Shown one piece after another: positions 1-8,193 of a stretch of 16,906 nucleotides of DNA. A model generated the notes under the pieces. That model worked only from the letters and a program-made list of their open reading frames with translations, was not told where the DNA came from and ran no database searches. Position 1 is the first letter of the stretch, and every line of letters starts with the position of its first letter. Origin of the DNA: DASVSE01 sp036399715 (GTDB lineage: Bacteria > Bacteroidota > Rhodothermia > Rhodothermales > Rubricoccaceae); the NCBI GenBank assembly GCA_036399715.1, contig DASWMO010000355.1, positions 1 to 16,906 of the forward strand. Direction: 5' to 3'. The position numbers and the translations under genes were made by a program.

Positions 1-1317
1 CGTCAGGGTCGGCGTGAAGCCCGTCGCGCGGACCTCGACCGAGACGCGGTCGCCGATGCGGCCCGAGGCGCCGTAGGAGCGCGTGTCGCCTGAGGCGAGC
101 GAGTCGCGGACGGCCGCGCCGCCGGCGCGGAGCGTCCCGCCGGCCGGGCCGGCATCGGCCGTCGCCGCCGGCGCGGTGGCCGCGGCTGGCGGGGCGGCGC
201 GGCGGGCGAGCAGGAGCGTGTAGGCGCCCGTGCGGGCCGTCTCGGCCGTGCTCACGACAACGCGGTACGTCCCGGCGCGGTCGGGCGTGAAGCGGAAGAC
301 CGTCGCGCCGCCGGCGGGCGCGCTCGTGCCGCGGACGGCCCCGGCGGGGCCCGTGACGGTCACGGTCGGCGTGAAGGCGCCCGAGCGGACCGTGATGGTG
401 TACTCGCGCTGCGCCTCGCCCGCGAAGCTGTAGGTGTCGCGGTAGCGGCCGTCGGCCTGCGCGCTGCTCGTCGTGAAGGCGCCCGAGACCTGGCGGCCGT
501 TGGTCGGCAGGGCGATGACGGGCTCGTCCTGGCGGATGCGGAGCATGTAGGCGCCCTCGGAGGCAGGCCGCCGCGACGACAGCAGGATGCGGTAGGTACC
601 TGGCCCGCGCAGCGTCCGCACGGCGACGCGGCGGACGTCGGACGTCTCGTCGTCCCCGAGGACCGTCTCGCCCTCGACCTCGCGCCCGTCGGGCGTCGTG
701 ACGACGAGGTCGGGGTAGAACGCGTCGGACTCGGCGGTGAAGGTGAGCGTCCGGCCGGACGAGTCGGCCGCGAAGACGTAGAGGTCTTGGTAGTAGCCGT
801 CGGGCGTGCGGAAGTCCGTCGCGCCGAGTTCTCCCTCGGTCTCGCCGACCTCCGCGGAGACCGGCTGCGGGGCCGCGGGCCCGGCGGCGACGGCGGGGGT
901 GTCGGCCGGTGCCGGCGCGTCGTCGCGCGTCGTCCAGTAGACCGTCCCGAGCACGACGGCGAGCGCCGCGAGGCCGAGCGCGACCCAGACGAGCGTCCGG
1001 TTCGGGGCGGACTCGGGAGCCGTCGAGATGGGCGCCTCCGCCGCTCCGAAGGCGGCAGGCGTGACGTAGGCCGAGCGCGCGGCCCCGTCGCCCGAGGTGC
1101 GGGCGGCCCCGGCCGCGTTCCACGGCGCGGCCGTCGTGTGGCCGTTCGGACAGCCGCCGCACGCTTCCCACGTCTCGCGCAGCGAGACGAGGCCGCACGT
1201 CGCGCACATCACGACGGCGTTGGCCGGGCGGAACGCGACGCGCGAGAGCGGGTCGGCAGCAGCACGGCGCAGAAAAACCGCGTCGGCGTCGGGGTCGAGA
1301 CGGTGGAAGTCGGGCAC
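1..1317 (-). CDS. Zinc-ribbon, single-pass membrane protein with PPC-like beta repeats (C-terminus cut by window edge)
   Basis: The frame is open from a GTG at 1317 to the window edge, giving 439 residues without a stop, so the C-terminus is missing. Residues 38-56 form a zinc ribbon (C38-x2-C41, then C53-x2-C56). A hydrophobic segment at about 109-128, after an Asn-Arg, is a single membrane span that should leave the ribbon in the cytoplasm. Outside follow beta-rich repeats of about 100 residues with the recurring pattern 'DGxYxDxYxF', 'FxPxLxVxxPxG' and 'GxYxxxxxSxxxxxxGxYxLxxR', as in bacterial pre-peptidase C-terminal (PPC) domains. Two are complete and a third is starting. No catalytic domain is visible in the part present. 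The upstream neighbour (1390-3171) has the same architecture without the ribbon, and 72 bases separate them, so they look like a duplicated pair in one transcript. GTG is the first usable start codon after the neighbour's stop. The function is unknown; binding or surface sensing is a guess. Confidence 0.8.
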   Translation of the reverse strand, partial: MPDFHRLDPDADAVFLRRAAADPLSRVAFRPANAVVMCATCGLVSLRETWEACGGCPNGHTTAAPWNAAGAARTSGDGAARSAYVTPAAFGAAEAPISTAPESAPNRTLVWVALGLAALAVVLGTVYWTTRDDAPAPADTPAVAAGPAAPQPVSAEVGETEGELGATDFRTPDGYYQDLYVFAADSSGRTLTFTAESDAFYPDLVVTTPDGREVEGETVLGDDETSDVRRVAVRTLRGPGTYRILLSSRRPASEGAYMLRIRQDEPVIALPTNGRQVSGAFTTSSAQADGRYRDTYSFAGEAQREYTITVRSGAFTPTVTVTGPAGAVRGTSAPAGGATVFRFTPDRAGTYRVVVSTAETARTGAYTLLLARRAAPPAAATAPAATADAGPAGGTLRAGGAAVRDSLASGDTRSYGASGRIGDRVSVEVRATGFTPTLT

Positions 1318-1389
1318 GGCAGGCGCGGAGGGTCGCGAGAAGGTACCGCGGCGGGCGCGGCAGAGCGTGAGCGGGTGCGGCGGGAGGCG

Positions 1390-3171
1390 CTAGCGGACGG
1401 TGAGCGGCAGCGTCACCGACGACGCGCCGATGGAAGCGACGAGCACGAAGCGGCGCTGGCCCGTCCGCACGCCCGGCCCGTAGAACACGACGGTCCCGCG
1501 GCGGACCGTCCCCGGCTCGGCGCGCGGGCCAGACGGCGAGACGGCCTCGCCCGCTGCGGACGCGTAGCGCCGCCCGTCGTCGTCGACGAGGTATGAGCGG
1601 CCGGCGAAACTGCTCCACGGCGCCCACGCGCCGGTGTAGTCGACCGAGCGGACCGAGACGGAAAGCTGCACGCGCGTCCGCCCGCCGGGGTACGAGAGCG
1701 CGATCTGGGTCGCGCCGACGGCGAACGTCGAGCCGCCGCTGGTGCCCGTCCGCTCGCCGGAGACGCCGATGACGCGGCTATCGGGCGGCTCCTCGGGCGC
1801 GGCCTCAGGCGCGGGCTGTGGGACGGGGCGCGGGGCCGGACGCGGGGCCGGGCGCGGCGGTGGCGGCGCGATGGGCGTCTGCCGGACCATGAGGGTGTAG
1901 CGCCCGCCGACGGCGCGCGTCGTGTCCGTCGGCGTGCCGCCCGAGGTCACCTCGACGACGTAGTCGCCGGCCGGGAGCACTCCTTCGGTCCCGACCGACC
2001 TCGCGCCGCGCGAGTTGAGGTCGGCCGCGGCCTCTCGGTCGTCGCGACGGTCGAGGCGGATGACCCGGAAGGCTGGCGGGACCTCGTCCGACGTGACCTG
2101 GACGGCGGTGCGCATCCCGTCGCGGATCGTGACGCGGTAGGTGTCCACGTAGCGGTAGCCGTCGAGCCACGAGTCGTCGCCGAGGGTGCCGAAGAGGCCG
2201 CGCCCGTCGGCGACGATGGTGCGCGTGGGGAGCGGGCGGGCCTCGACGGCGAACGTGCCGCGGGCGCCGGGCCGCTCGGACGAGACGATGAGGCGGTAGG
2301 CCGCGTCCCAGCCGGGGATGTAGCGCAGCAGAACGCCCTGGAGGCTGTCGCCCGCGACGCGCTCGATGGTGCGGGCGCCGCCCTCGACCTCGCCCGTCGG
2401 GCCGATGAGCGAGACGCGCGGCACGAAGTCCGCCGAGACGACGCTGATCAGGACCGGCGCGTCCGACGTCGCGACGACGTTGTAGACGCGCTCGAAACGC
2501 CCCGCGCGCATCGCGCCCGCGCCGACGCCGAGCGTATCGCCGCGGGCCTCGTCGCCGACATAGAGCGTGTCGGCGGCCGTCGCCTCGCCGGCCGTGAGTT
2601 CGTAGACGCCCGTCGCGCCGGGGTCGCGCGAGGTCACGATGATCTCGAAGCGCCCGGGCCCGCGCAGGCCCGGCACCTCGGCGCGCGTGTCGGTTCGCAG
2701 CAGCGCGGACGCGGCGACCGTAACGCCGTCGGGGCGGCGGACGGACAGGTCGGGCGCGAAGTCGGCCGAGGCGACGACGACTGAGAAGGCGGCCGTGTCG
2801 CGGGCAGCGAACGCGTAGAAGTCTGCGAAGCGGCCGTCGGGGCCCTCGGCGTCCCCGGGTCCGAGGGTGTCGCGGACGCCGCCGGGGCCGAGCGGGCGCG
2901 GCGCACGGCGCAGCATCGCGGCCCACTGCGCCCGCGCGGACGCGGACGTGGCGTCGGGAGGGGCGTCGGCGGGCGCCCCATCCCCGGGGAGCAGCATCCA
3001 CATCGCGACGAGGAGGGCCGCCGCAGCGGCGGCGCCCGTCACGACGCGGCGATTCGGCGGCCAGCGGCCCGCCCCGACGGCGCGGGGCTCGGCGGGATCG
3101 GCCGGCGGACGGGCATCCGTCGCGTCGGGGCGGACGGGCGTCTCGGGAGGGGGGGGCACGGGAGGCGTCAC
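1390..3171 (-). CDS. Single-pass membrane protein with three PPC-like repeats and a proline-rich linker
   Basis: The product is 593 residues from a GTG start. The first 40 residues are rich in Pro, Ala and Asp, followed by Arg41-Arg42 and one membrane span at about 43-61, giving an N-in, C-out topology. Three beta-rich repeats follow at roughly 115-200, 225-315 and 330-430. Each has 'Y-x-F/V' strands, an 'FxPxLSVxxPxG'-like strand and an ending of the type 'GxYxLxV', consistent with PPC-like domains. A linker of Pro-Ala-Pro-Arg repeats (about 433-465) leads to a C-terminal beta domain of about 125 residues. That domain contains 'SYLVDDDGRRYAS' and a late 'GTVVFYGP', and resembles DUF4352-like ligand or adhesion modules; that resemblance is my inference. 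No protease or other catalytic motif was found. It lies 84 bases downstream of nuoH, beyond a weak hairpin, so it may have its own promoter. A run of eight C residues sits six codons into the gene (3149-3156). Confidence 0.85.
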   Translation of the reverse strand: MTPPVPPPPETPVRPDATDARPPADPAEPRAVGAGRWPPNRRVVTGAAAAAALLVAMWMLLPGDGAPADAPPDATSASARAQWAAMLRRAPRPLGPGGVRDTLGPGDAEGPDGRFADFYAFAARDTAAFSVVVASADFAPDLSVRRPDGVTVAASALLRTDTRAEVPGLRGPGRFEIIVTSRDPGATGVYELTAGEATAADTLYVGDEARGDTLGVGAGAMRAGRFERVYNVVATSDAPVLISVVSADFVPRVSLIGPTGEVEGGARTIERVAGDSLQGVLLRYIPGWDAAYRLIVSSERPGARGTFAVEARPLPTRTIVADGRGLFGTLGDDSWLDGYRYVDTYRVTIRDGMRTAVQVTSDEVPPAFRVIRLDRRDDREAAADLNSRGARSVGTEGVLPAGDYVVEVTSGGTPTDTTRAVGGRYTLMVRQTPIAPPPPRPAPRPAPRPVPQPAPEAAPEEPPDSRVIGVSGERTGTSGGSTFAVGATQIALSYPGGRTRVQLSVSVRSVDYTGAWAPWSSFAGRSYLVDDDGRRYASAAGEAVSPSGPRAEPGTVRRGTVVFYGPGVRTGQRRFVLVASIGASSVTLPLTVR

Positions 3172-3198
3172 CCGGACTGTGGACGGCCGAATCTAAAC

Positions 3199-3212
3199 CC
3201 GCGGCACCGCGG
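3199..3212 (-). terminator. Possible weak terminator after nuoH
   Basis: On the minus strand a GC hairpin (CCGCG-GTGC-CGCGG) is followed by G and then TTTAGAT. The stem is only 5 bp and the T-tract is interrupted, so termination would be weak. The site falls in the 84-base gap between the last nuo gene and the PPC-repeat gene, which is where an operon end would be expected. Confidence 0.3.
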
Positions 3213-3255
3213 CCCGCAGCGGCACGCCGTTTCGCCCGCCCACATCCCCGGCGCG

Positions 3256-4311
3256 CTACTGCGTGAGCAGCGTGTAGCCCGCGACGAGGAACGCGATCAC
3301 GACGATGTTGGCGATCGCGATCGGCAGCATGTACTTCCAGCCCAGTGTCATGAGCTGGTTGTACTTGAAGCGCGGCAGCGTCCAGCGGATCCAGATAAAG
3401 CAGAAGGCGATAAACGACACCTTCGCCAGAAAGACGCCGACCTGCAGAACCGTCAGCAGGGCGGGCGCGAGGGCCGGGCCGAACCAGACCTCGCCCGGGA
3501 TGAGGTAGCCGCCGAGGAAGAGCGTCACGATGACGAGGCTCGCGATCCACAGGTTGACGTACTCGGCGAGGAAGAACATCCCGAACTTCATGCCCGAGTA
3601 CTCGGTGTGATAACCAGCCACGAGCTCCTGCTCGGCCTCCGGCAGATCGAACGGCGCGCGGTTGGTCTCGGCGAGCGCGCAGACCGTAAAGATGACGAAG
3701 CCGACCGGGTTGCGGAAGATGTTCCACCCGAGAAAGCTGCCCAGGTGGTTCTGCGCCTCGACGATGTCGAACAGCCGCAGGCTGCCCGTCAGGATCACGA
3801 CCGACAGCGCCGCCGCGCCCATCGCGAGCTCGTACGAGATCATCTGCGCCGACGACCGAAGCCCGCCGAGGAGCGCGTACTTGGAGTTCGAGGACCACCC
3901 GGCGAGCGTGACGCCGTAGACCGAGACGGACGTCATCGCGAGGACGACGAGCAGGCCGACGCCGATGTCGGCGATGGCGAGTGCATGGCCGCCGGGCGTG
4001 CGCGCCCACGGGAGCAGGCTGCCCGTGCTCATCGCGATGACGACCATCAGCGTCGGCGCGAGCGAGTGGATAAACTTGTTCCCCGCGGCTGGGACGATGT
4101 CCTCCTTAAAGAGCAGCTTGAACACGTCCGCGAAGGACTGCAGCAGGCCGCGCGGCCCGACGCGGTCCGGCCCGTTCCGCTCCTGGATGAACGCGGACAC
4201 CTTGCGCTCGGCGTAGACGAGCAGCGATGCGGTGACGAGAAAGACGTTGAGCATCAGAAAGATCACGACCGGCAGGTCGATGATCTCCCAGAAGGCGGCG
4301 AGGGCGTTCAT
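3256..4311 (-). CDS. nuoH: NADH-quinone oxidoreductase subunit H (NuoH)
   Basis: This is the membrane subunit of complex I that forms much of the quinone chamber and the start of the proton path (ND1/Nqo8 family). The product is 351 residues, close to the usual length, with about eight hydrophobic segments. Family signatures are clear: 'AERKVSAFIQERNGPDRVGP' at 34-53, 'GWSSNSKYALLGGLRSSAQ' at 138-156, and 'ETNRAPFDLPEAEQELVAGY' at 215-234 followed by 'TEYSGMKF'. The E/D-rich loop after the 'NRAPFDLPEAE' motif is the conserved quinone-site loop. I chose the ATG at 4311. The same frame stays open for 281 further codons upstream, but that stretch is a GC-rich shadow inside nuoG. The gene starts 62 bases after the nuoG stop, with no Shine-Dalgarno-like sequence. 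It is the last nuo gene of the cluster; nuoI does not follow it. Confidence 0.97.
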   Translation of the reverse strand: MNALAAFWEIIDLPVVIFLMLNVFLVTASLLVYAERKVSAFIQERNGPDRVGPRGLLQSFADVFKLLFKEDIVPAAGNKFIHSLAPTLMVVIAMSTGSLLPWARTPGGHALAIADIGVGLLVVLAMTSVSVYGVTLAGWSSNSKYALLGGLRSSAQMISYELAMGAAALSVVILTGSLRLFDIVEAQNHLGSFLGWNIFRNPVGFVIFTVCALAETNRAPFDLPEAEQELVAGYHTEYSGMKFGMFFLAEYVNLWIASLVIVTLFLGGYLIPGEVWFGPALAPALLTVLQVGVFLAKVSFIAFCFIWIRWTLPRFKYNQLMTLGWKYMLPIAIANIVVIAFLVAGYTLLTQ

Positions 4312-4373
4312 TCGGAGGGGATCGGGAATCTGGATGGAGACGAGCAGCCGGGCCGCCCTCCCCCATCCGGGCG

Positions 4374-6077
4374 CTAGACCGCTTCGGCGGGCGCGGTTTC
4401 GAGGGCGACGCCAAGCAGGCCCATCGCGTCGTGCGTCGCGCCGGCGAAAGCGGGCATCTGGGCGACCTCGGCCATGACGGCCGCTGGACCCTTGTAGATC
4501 ATCGCGTGCCCGAGGCTCGCGGCGATGTCCGGCAGGACGGCCCAGCCGGGGAGCGCGTCGACCTTGTTGTCTTCGTCGTGCCAGCGGTCGAAGGGCGTGC
4601 CCTGGCGGTCCTGCCGGCTCTGCCCGACGCCCATCGCCATCGTGAGCGAGCGGTTGACGGACGCGATGGTCTTGGCCGGGCGGAGCAGCTGCGCGCGTCC
4701 GGTCTCGTTGACGAACGTCCCGACGGTCTCGACCGACGACGTGATCGGAAGGACGACGGCGGCGCTGGCGATCATCGCGTTCGTCGTGTGCGTCGCGTGG
4801 AGCACGACGGGTGTCGCGCCCGCGCTCAGGCCGACGGCCGCGAGGTCGTCGTGGAGGACGTAGACAAGGCGCGCAGCCGCAGCCTGGCTCGCGAAAAGCG
4901 CCGCGTCGACGGCCTCGAAGCCCAGCCGCTCGACGCCCTGCGTGTTCGGCGCGGGGTCCGACGAGATCAGGAAGCCGTCGCCGGCGGCCATGCCGGCGCG
5001 CGAGATGTACCGGGGTGCCGCGGCGCCGACGGCCTCGGCGAGGCGCGCGAGCAGGTAGTTGTCCTCGACCGTCGCGTACGGCGAGCCGACGAACAGCACC
5101 TCCGAGCCCGCCTCGGCGAGCAGGCGCGCCGTCTCGGCGATGGCGTCGGGCCATGCGGCCGGGCGGCCGTTCACGCGCGCGCCCGAGAGGCGGTCCTGGT
5201 TGTAGGCGTCGTAGACGAGGCGCGCCGCGTCGGGCATCCAGTACTGGTTCACGTCGAGGTTCTCACGCGGTGTGATGCGGACGACCTTGTTGTCGCGCAC
5301 CCACACGTCGACGTTGATGCCGACGCCGCCGAAGTCCGAGATGGTCGGCGTGCGCGACATCTCCCACACCCGCGCCTTGAAGCGGAAGTAGTCCTCCGTG
5401 AGCGCGCCGACGGGGCAGATGTCCGTCGTGCACATTGAGTACGGGTCGTCGAACGTCTCGCCCGGCGCCGTCATCGGGTGGTTGCGGTCCCCGCGGTTGA
5501 CGATCGTGAGCTGGTGCGTGCCCGTGACCTCCTCGGTGAAGCGCGTGCAGCGCGTGCAGTTGATGCACCGCTCGGCGTCGAGGACCACGTTGGGTCCGAG
5601 CTGGACGCGCTTGGGCTTGTGGACCTTCTCGAACTCGAAGCGGCTGCCCTCGGGCCCGTACTTGTAGGCCTGAATTTGGAGCGGGCAATGGCCGGCCTGG
5701 TCGCAGATCGGGCAGTCGAGCGGGTGGTTGACGAGCAGCAGCTCGAGATTCTCCGCCTGCGCCTCGGCGACGGCGACGTCGTCGTTCTGCGTGTGGATCA
5801 CCATCCCGTCGGTCATGTCGAGCGCACAGCTCGGCATGAGTTTGGGGAAGTAGCTGATCTTGGGCGTCCCGTCGTCGTTGAGGACCGGCGCGTTCGTCGC
5901 GCGGTCCATCATGGGCGTGCCGGCCTTGACGAGGCACTGCCGGCAGTTGGCCGGCACGGACAGCGCGGGGTGGTAGCAGAAGTGCGGGATCTCGGTCCCC
6001 GCGTCCAGGCAGTGCTGGAGCAGCTTCTCGCCGGGCTCGAAAGAGCGCGTCTGCCCGTCGATGGTGACCTGCGGCAT
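4374..6077 (-). CDS. nuoG: NADH-quinone oxidoreductase subunit G (NuoG), short form without N7 ligands
   Basis: This is the largest peripheral-arm subunit of complex I, carrying electrons from NuoF/NuoE through iron-sulfur clusters towards NuoI/NuoB. Ligands are visible for the [2Fe-2S] N1b (C34, C45, C48, C84), the His-ligated [4Fe-4S] N5 (H118, C122, C125, C131) and the [4Fe-4S] N4 (C171, C174, C177, C221, in 'CINCTRCTRF' and 'CPVGAL'). The C-terminal half is a reduced, molybdopterin-oxidoreductase-like domain starting near 240 ('SRTPTISDFGGVGINVDVWV'). It lacks the CxxCxxxC of cluster N7, as mitochondrial homologues do. At 567 residues it is shorter than most bacterial NuoG proteins (about 690-910). 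The start is the ATG at 6077, 27 bases after the stop of the DUF4920 gene. The identification is secure; only the size is unusual. Confidence 0.97.
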   Translation of the reverse strand: MPQVTIDGQTRSFEPGEKLLQHCLDAGTEIPHFCYHPALSVPANCRQCLVKAGTPMMDRATNAPVLNDDGTPKISYFPKLMPSCALDMTDGMVIHTQNDDVAVAEAQAENLELLLVNHPLDCPICDQAGHCPLQIQAYKYGPEGSRFEFEKVHKPKRVQLGPNVVLDAERCINCTRCTRFTEEVTGTHQLTIVNRGDRNHPMTAPGETFDDPYSMCTTDICPVGALTEDYFRFKARVWEMSRTPTISDFGGVGINVDVWVRDNKVVRITPRENLDVNQYWMPDAARLVYDAYNQDRLSGARVNGRPAAWPDAIAETARLLAEAGSEVLFVGSPYATVEDNYLLARLAEAVGAAAPRYISRAGMAAGDGFLISSDPAPNTQGVERLGFEAVDAALFASQAAAARLVYVLHDDLAAVGLSAGATPVVLHATHTTNAMIASAAVVLPITSSVETVGTFVNETGRAQLLRPAKTIASVNRSLTMAMGVGQSRQDRQGTPFDRWHDEDNKVDALPGWAVLPDIAASLGHAMIYKGPAAVMAEVAQMPAFAGATHDAMGLLGVALETAPAEAV

Positions 6078-6104
6078 CGTTCTGTCGGTGTTCGGAAGCG
6101 GAAG

Positions 6105-6734
6105 CTAGCGGCCGGCGGGCGCCGACGGGGGCGCCGCAGCGATGCGCGCCCCCGTCGCGACGAGCGAAACGGCGCGCGACGGCTCGGTGATGGCGGCGAT
6201 GGCCTCCGGCGTCGCGCCGCCGTCCTCGGCGAGGTGCCGGCGCCGTTCGACGGACTCCTCGGTCACTACGAGCCGCCCGACGACCTCGGCGTGGCGGCCC
6301 GAGGCGTCCATCGGAAAGAGCAGGTCCTCGCGGTCCTCCTCGCCCTCGTCGTGCGTGACAACACGAAGTGTCTGTCCCTGCGCCGTCGAGAACGTGAGCC
6401 AGCAGCCGCGCGCCTGGCAAACCTGCCGGATCGTGCCCGCGACGCGGACCGTCTGCCCATCGAGGCTCGCCGACTGCGCGAGCGCGTCGTCGACCGAAAG
6501 CACTTCGCCGGCCGTTAAGTTGGGGTCGTCTCCCACCATCCACGTGCGCTGGTCACGGGGTGCAGTACCGACATATAGATCGGGGCTGCCTTCGGTTTGC
6601 TCAACGCCGCCGATTCGCTCTGGCTGAGATTGAACAGATATCGGCCCGGCAGGGGCTGGCGGGGTCGCAGGCGTGCCCGAGCAGGCCGAGAGCGAGAGCG
6701 CGCCGAAGGCGACGAGGGTGAGGCGGTCCATCAT
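6105..6734 (-). CDS. DUF4920-type lipoprotein inserted between nuoF and nuoG
   Basis: The product is 209 residues with a lipoprotein signal: a hydrophobic stretch at 4-17 ending in the lipobox Leu-Ser-Ala-Cys with the acceptor C18. A disordered Pro/Ala/Gln-rich linker follows to about residue 70. The core begins at about 78 ('VLSVDDAL') and contains 'VRVAGTIRQVCQARGCWLTF', with C106 and C111. This Cys-x4-Cys-Trp pattern in an OB-like beta barrel is what I recognise as DUF4920. The role of that family is not established; a metal or redox role for the paired cysteines is my inference. The C-terminus (about 165-209) is charged, then Ala/Pro-rich. There are two consecutive ATG codons at 6734 and 6731, and either could start. 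It lies 46 bases after the nuoF stop and 27 bases before nuoG on the same strand, so it is probably co-transcribed with complex I. It would be anchored in the membrane and face away from the cytoplasm. Confidence 0.85.
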   Translation of the reverse strand: MMDRLTLVAFGALSLSACSGTPATPPAPAGPISVQSQPERIGGVEQTEGSPDLYVGTAPRDQRTWMVGDDPNLTAGEVLSVDDALAQSASLDGQTVRVAGTIRQVCQARGCWLTFSTAQGQTLRVVTHDEGEEDREDLLFPMDASGRHAEVVGRLVVTEESVERRRHLAEDGGATPEAIAAITEPSRAVSLVATGARIAAAPPSAPAGR

Positions 6735-6780
6735 GGCAGAAGGGGTTCAGAAGGGCACAGCGCCCGGGGCCGTCGTCGCG

Positions 6781-8166
6781 TCAGGGCGTGCCACCGGGCG
6801 CGATGACCGGGTCTAGCACGTGCCCGGCCCCGTCGCCGGAAAGATCGGCACCGGCGAACGCCGACGGGCGGCACTTCGCCTCGAACTCGCCGCGGAAGCG
6901 CTTGATGCCCCAGCGAACGGGCCACGCGGCGGCGTCGGCGAGGGCGCAGACGGTCCGGCCCTCCATCTGGTCGCACAGGTCGAGCAGCAGGTCGAGGTCG
7001 CGCGTGTGGCCGCCGCCCTCGTCGATGCGCGTGAGGAGCTTCTCGACCCAGCCCGTGCCCTCGCGGCACGGCGTGCACTGCCCGCAGGACTCGTGGTGGT
7101 AGAAGTGCGCGATGCGCCGCGTGAAGCTCACCATGTCGGTGTCCTCGTCGAGAAAGCACAGCCCGGCCGTGCCCATAGAGGAGCCTGCCTCGCGGAGCGT
7201 GTCGGCGTCCATCGTCGCCTGCGCCGCGACGTCCCACGTCAGCGGTGGCGTGGAGGAGCCGCCGGGCACGACGGCCTTGATCTTCTTGCCGCCGCGGGCG
7301 CCGCCCGCGACCTCCAAAAGGTCCGCGATGCTCATCCCGACGGGGTACTCGTAGACGCCAGGCCGGTTGACGTGGCCCGAGACGCCGTAGAGGACCGGCC
7401 CCGGGTGCGTTTTCGGGCCCAGCCCGGCGAACCACGCCGCGCCGCGGTTGACGATGAGCGGCACGTCGGCGAGCGTCTCGACGTTGTTGATGGTCGTCGG
7501 CATGCCGAAGACGCCGACCTGGGCCGGGAAGGGCGGCTTGACGCGCGGGTAGGCACGCTTGCCTTCGAGCGACTCCATGAGGCTCGTCTCCTCACCGCAG
7601 ATGTACGCGCCCGCGCCGGCGTGGACGACGAGGTCGGTCGAGAAGTCGGTCCCGAGGATGTTCTTGCCGAGGTAGCCTTTCGCGTATGCCTCGTCCACGG
7701 CCCGCTGGACGTGCGTGATGTAGTCGTCGTACTCGCCGCGGATGTAGAGGTAGCAGGTCTTGATCGTCATCGCGTAGCACGCGAGCGCGATCCCCTCGAT
7801 CATCAGGTGCGGGTTGTACTCGAAGATCTGGCGGTCCTTGAACGTGCCCGGCTCGGACTCGTCGCCGTTGCAGCACAGGTAGCGCGGCTTGTCGGGGTCG
7901 ACGGGCGGCATGAAGCTCCACTTCATGCCCGTCGAGAAGCCGGCCCCGCCGCGCCCGCGCAGGCCCGACGCCTTGACCTCGTTGGTCAGGCCCGTCCGGT
8001 CGAACTTGCCGTCCGCGACGACGGCCCGGAGTGCGCCGTAGCCGCCGTTGGCCTCATAGACGGCGATCTGGTGGAGGTCCTTGATGGGCGGCAGAATGAC
8101 GCGCTCGTATGAGCGCCAGTCGCCGGCCTTGGACTGGCCCGTGAGGAGGGAAGGCGTATCGGGCAT
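6781..8166 (-). CDS. nuoF: NADH-quinone oxidoreductase subunit F (NuoF), NADH- and FMN-binding
   Basis: This subunit of complex I takes hydride from NADH onto FMN and passes electrons to cluster N3. The product is 461 residues, slightly longer than the typical 420-450. The glycine-rich nucleotide-binding motif 'LRGRGGAGFSTGMKW' spans 69-83; most homologues have Pro where this has Ser78. 'CCNGDESEPGTFKDR' at 98-112 and 'GAGAYICGEETSLMESLEG' at 184-202 are the other FMN/NADH-site motifs. An SLBB-like domain covers roughly 255-330. The [4Fe-4S] N3 ligands are C361, C364 and C367 in 'ESCGQCTPCREG', plus C407. Start is the ATG at 8166; 27 bases separate it from the preceding hypothetical gene. Downstream, the DUF4920 gene interrupts the usual F-G adjacency. 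The identification is certain. Confidence 0.98.
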   Translation of the reverse strand: MPDTPSLLTGQSKAGDWRSYERVILPPIKDLHQIAVYEANGGYGALRAVVADGKFDRTGLTNEVKASGLRGRGGAGFSTGMKWSFMPPVDPDKPRYLCCNGDESEPGTFKDRQIFEYNPHLMIEGIALACYAMTIKTCYLYIRGEYDDYITHVQRAVDEAYAKGYLGKNILGTDFSTDLVVHAGAGAYICGEETSLMESLEGKRAYPRVKPPFPAQVGVFGMPTTINNVETLADVPLIVNRGAAWFAGLGPKTHPGPVLYGVSGHVNRPGVYEYPVGMSIADLLEVAGGARGGKKIKAVVPGGSSTPPLTWDVAAQATMDADTLREAGSSMGTAGLCFLDEDTDMVSFTRRIAHFYHHESCGQCTPCREGTGWVEKLLTRIDEGGGHTRDLDLLLDLCDQMEGRTVCALADAAAWPVRWGIKRFRGEFEAKCRPSAFAGADLSGDGAGHVLDPVIAPGGTP

Positions 8167-8193
8167 CGGTGGGTCCGTTAAAAAGTCAGCTGG

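Noticed and set aside
1805..4009. Minus-strand open frame of 734 codons overlapping nuoH and the PPC-repeat gene
   Set aside because: It is out of frame with both supported genes and is dominated by Arg, Pro and Ala; a GC-rich shadow.
4312..5154. In-frame 281-codon N-terminal extension of nuoH
   Set aside because: NuoH proteins begin close to the first membrane helix, and this stretch lies inside nuoG out of frame. The ATG at 4311 gives the normal length.
6820..8112. Long plus-strand open frame of 430 codons opposite nuoF
   Set aside because: It is the antisense shadow of a certain nuoF. It is rich in Arg, Ala, Val and Asp, as expected from GC-rich codons read backwards, and has no recognisable motif.
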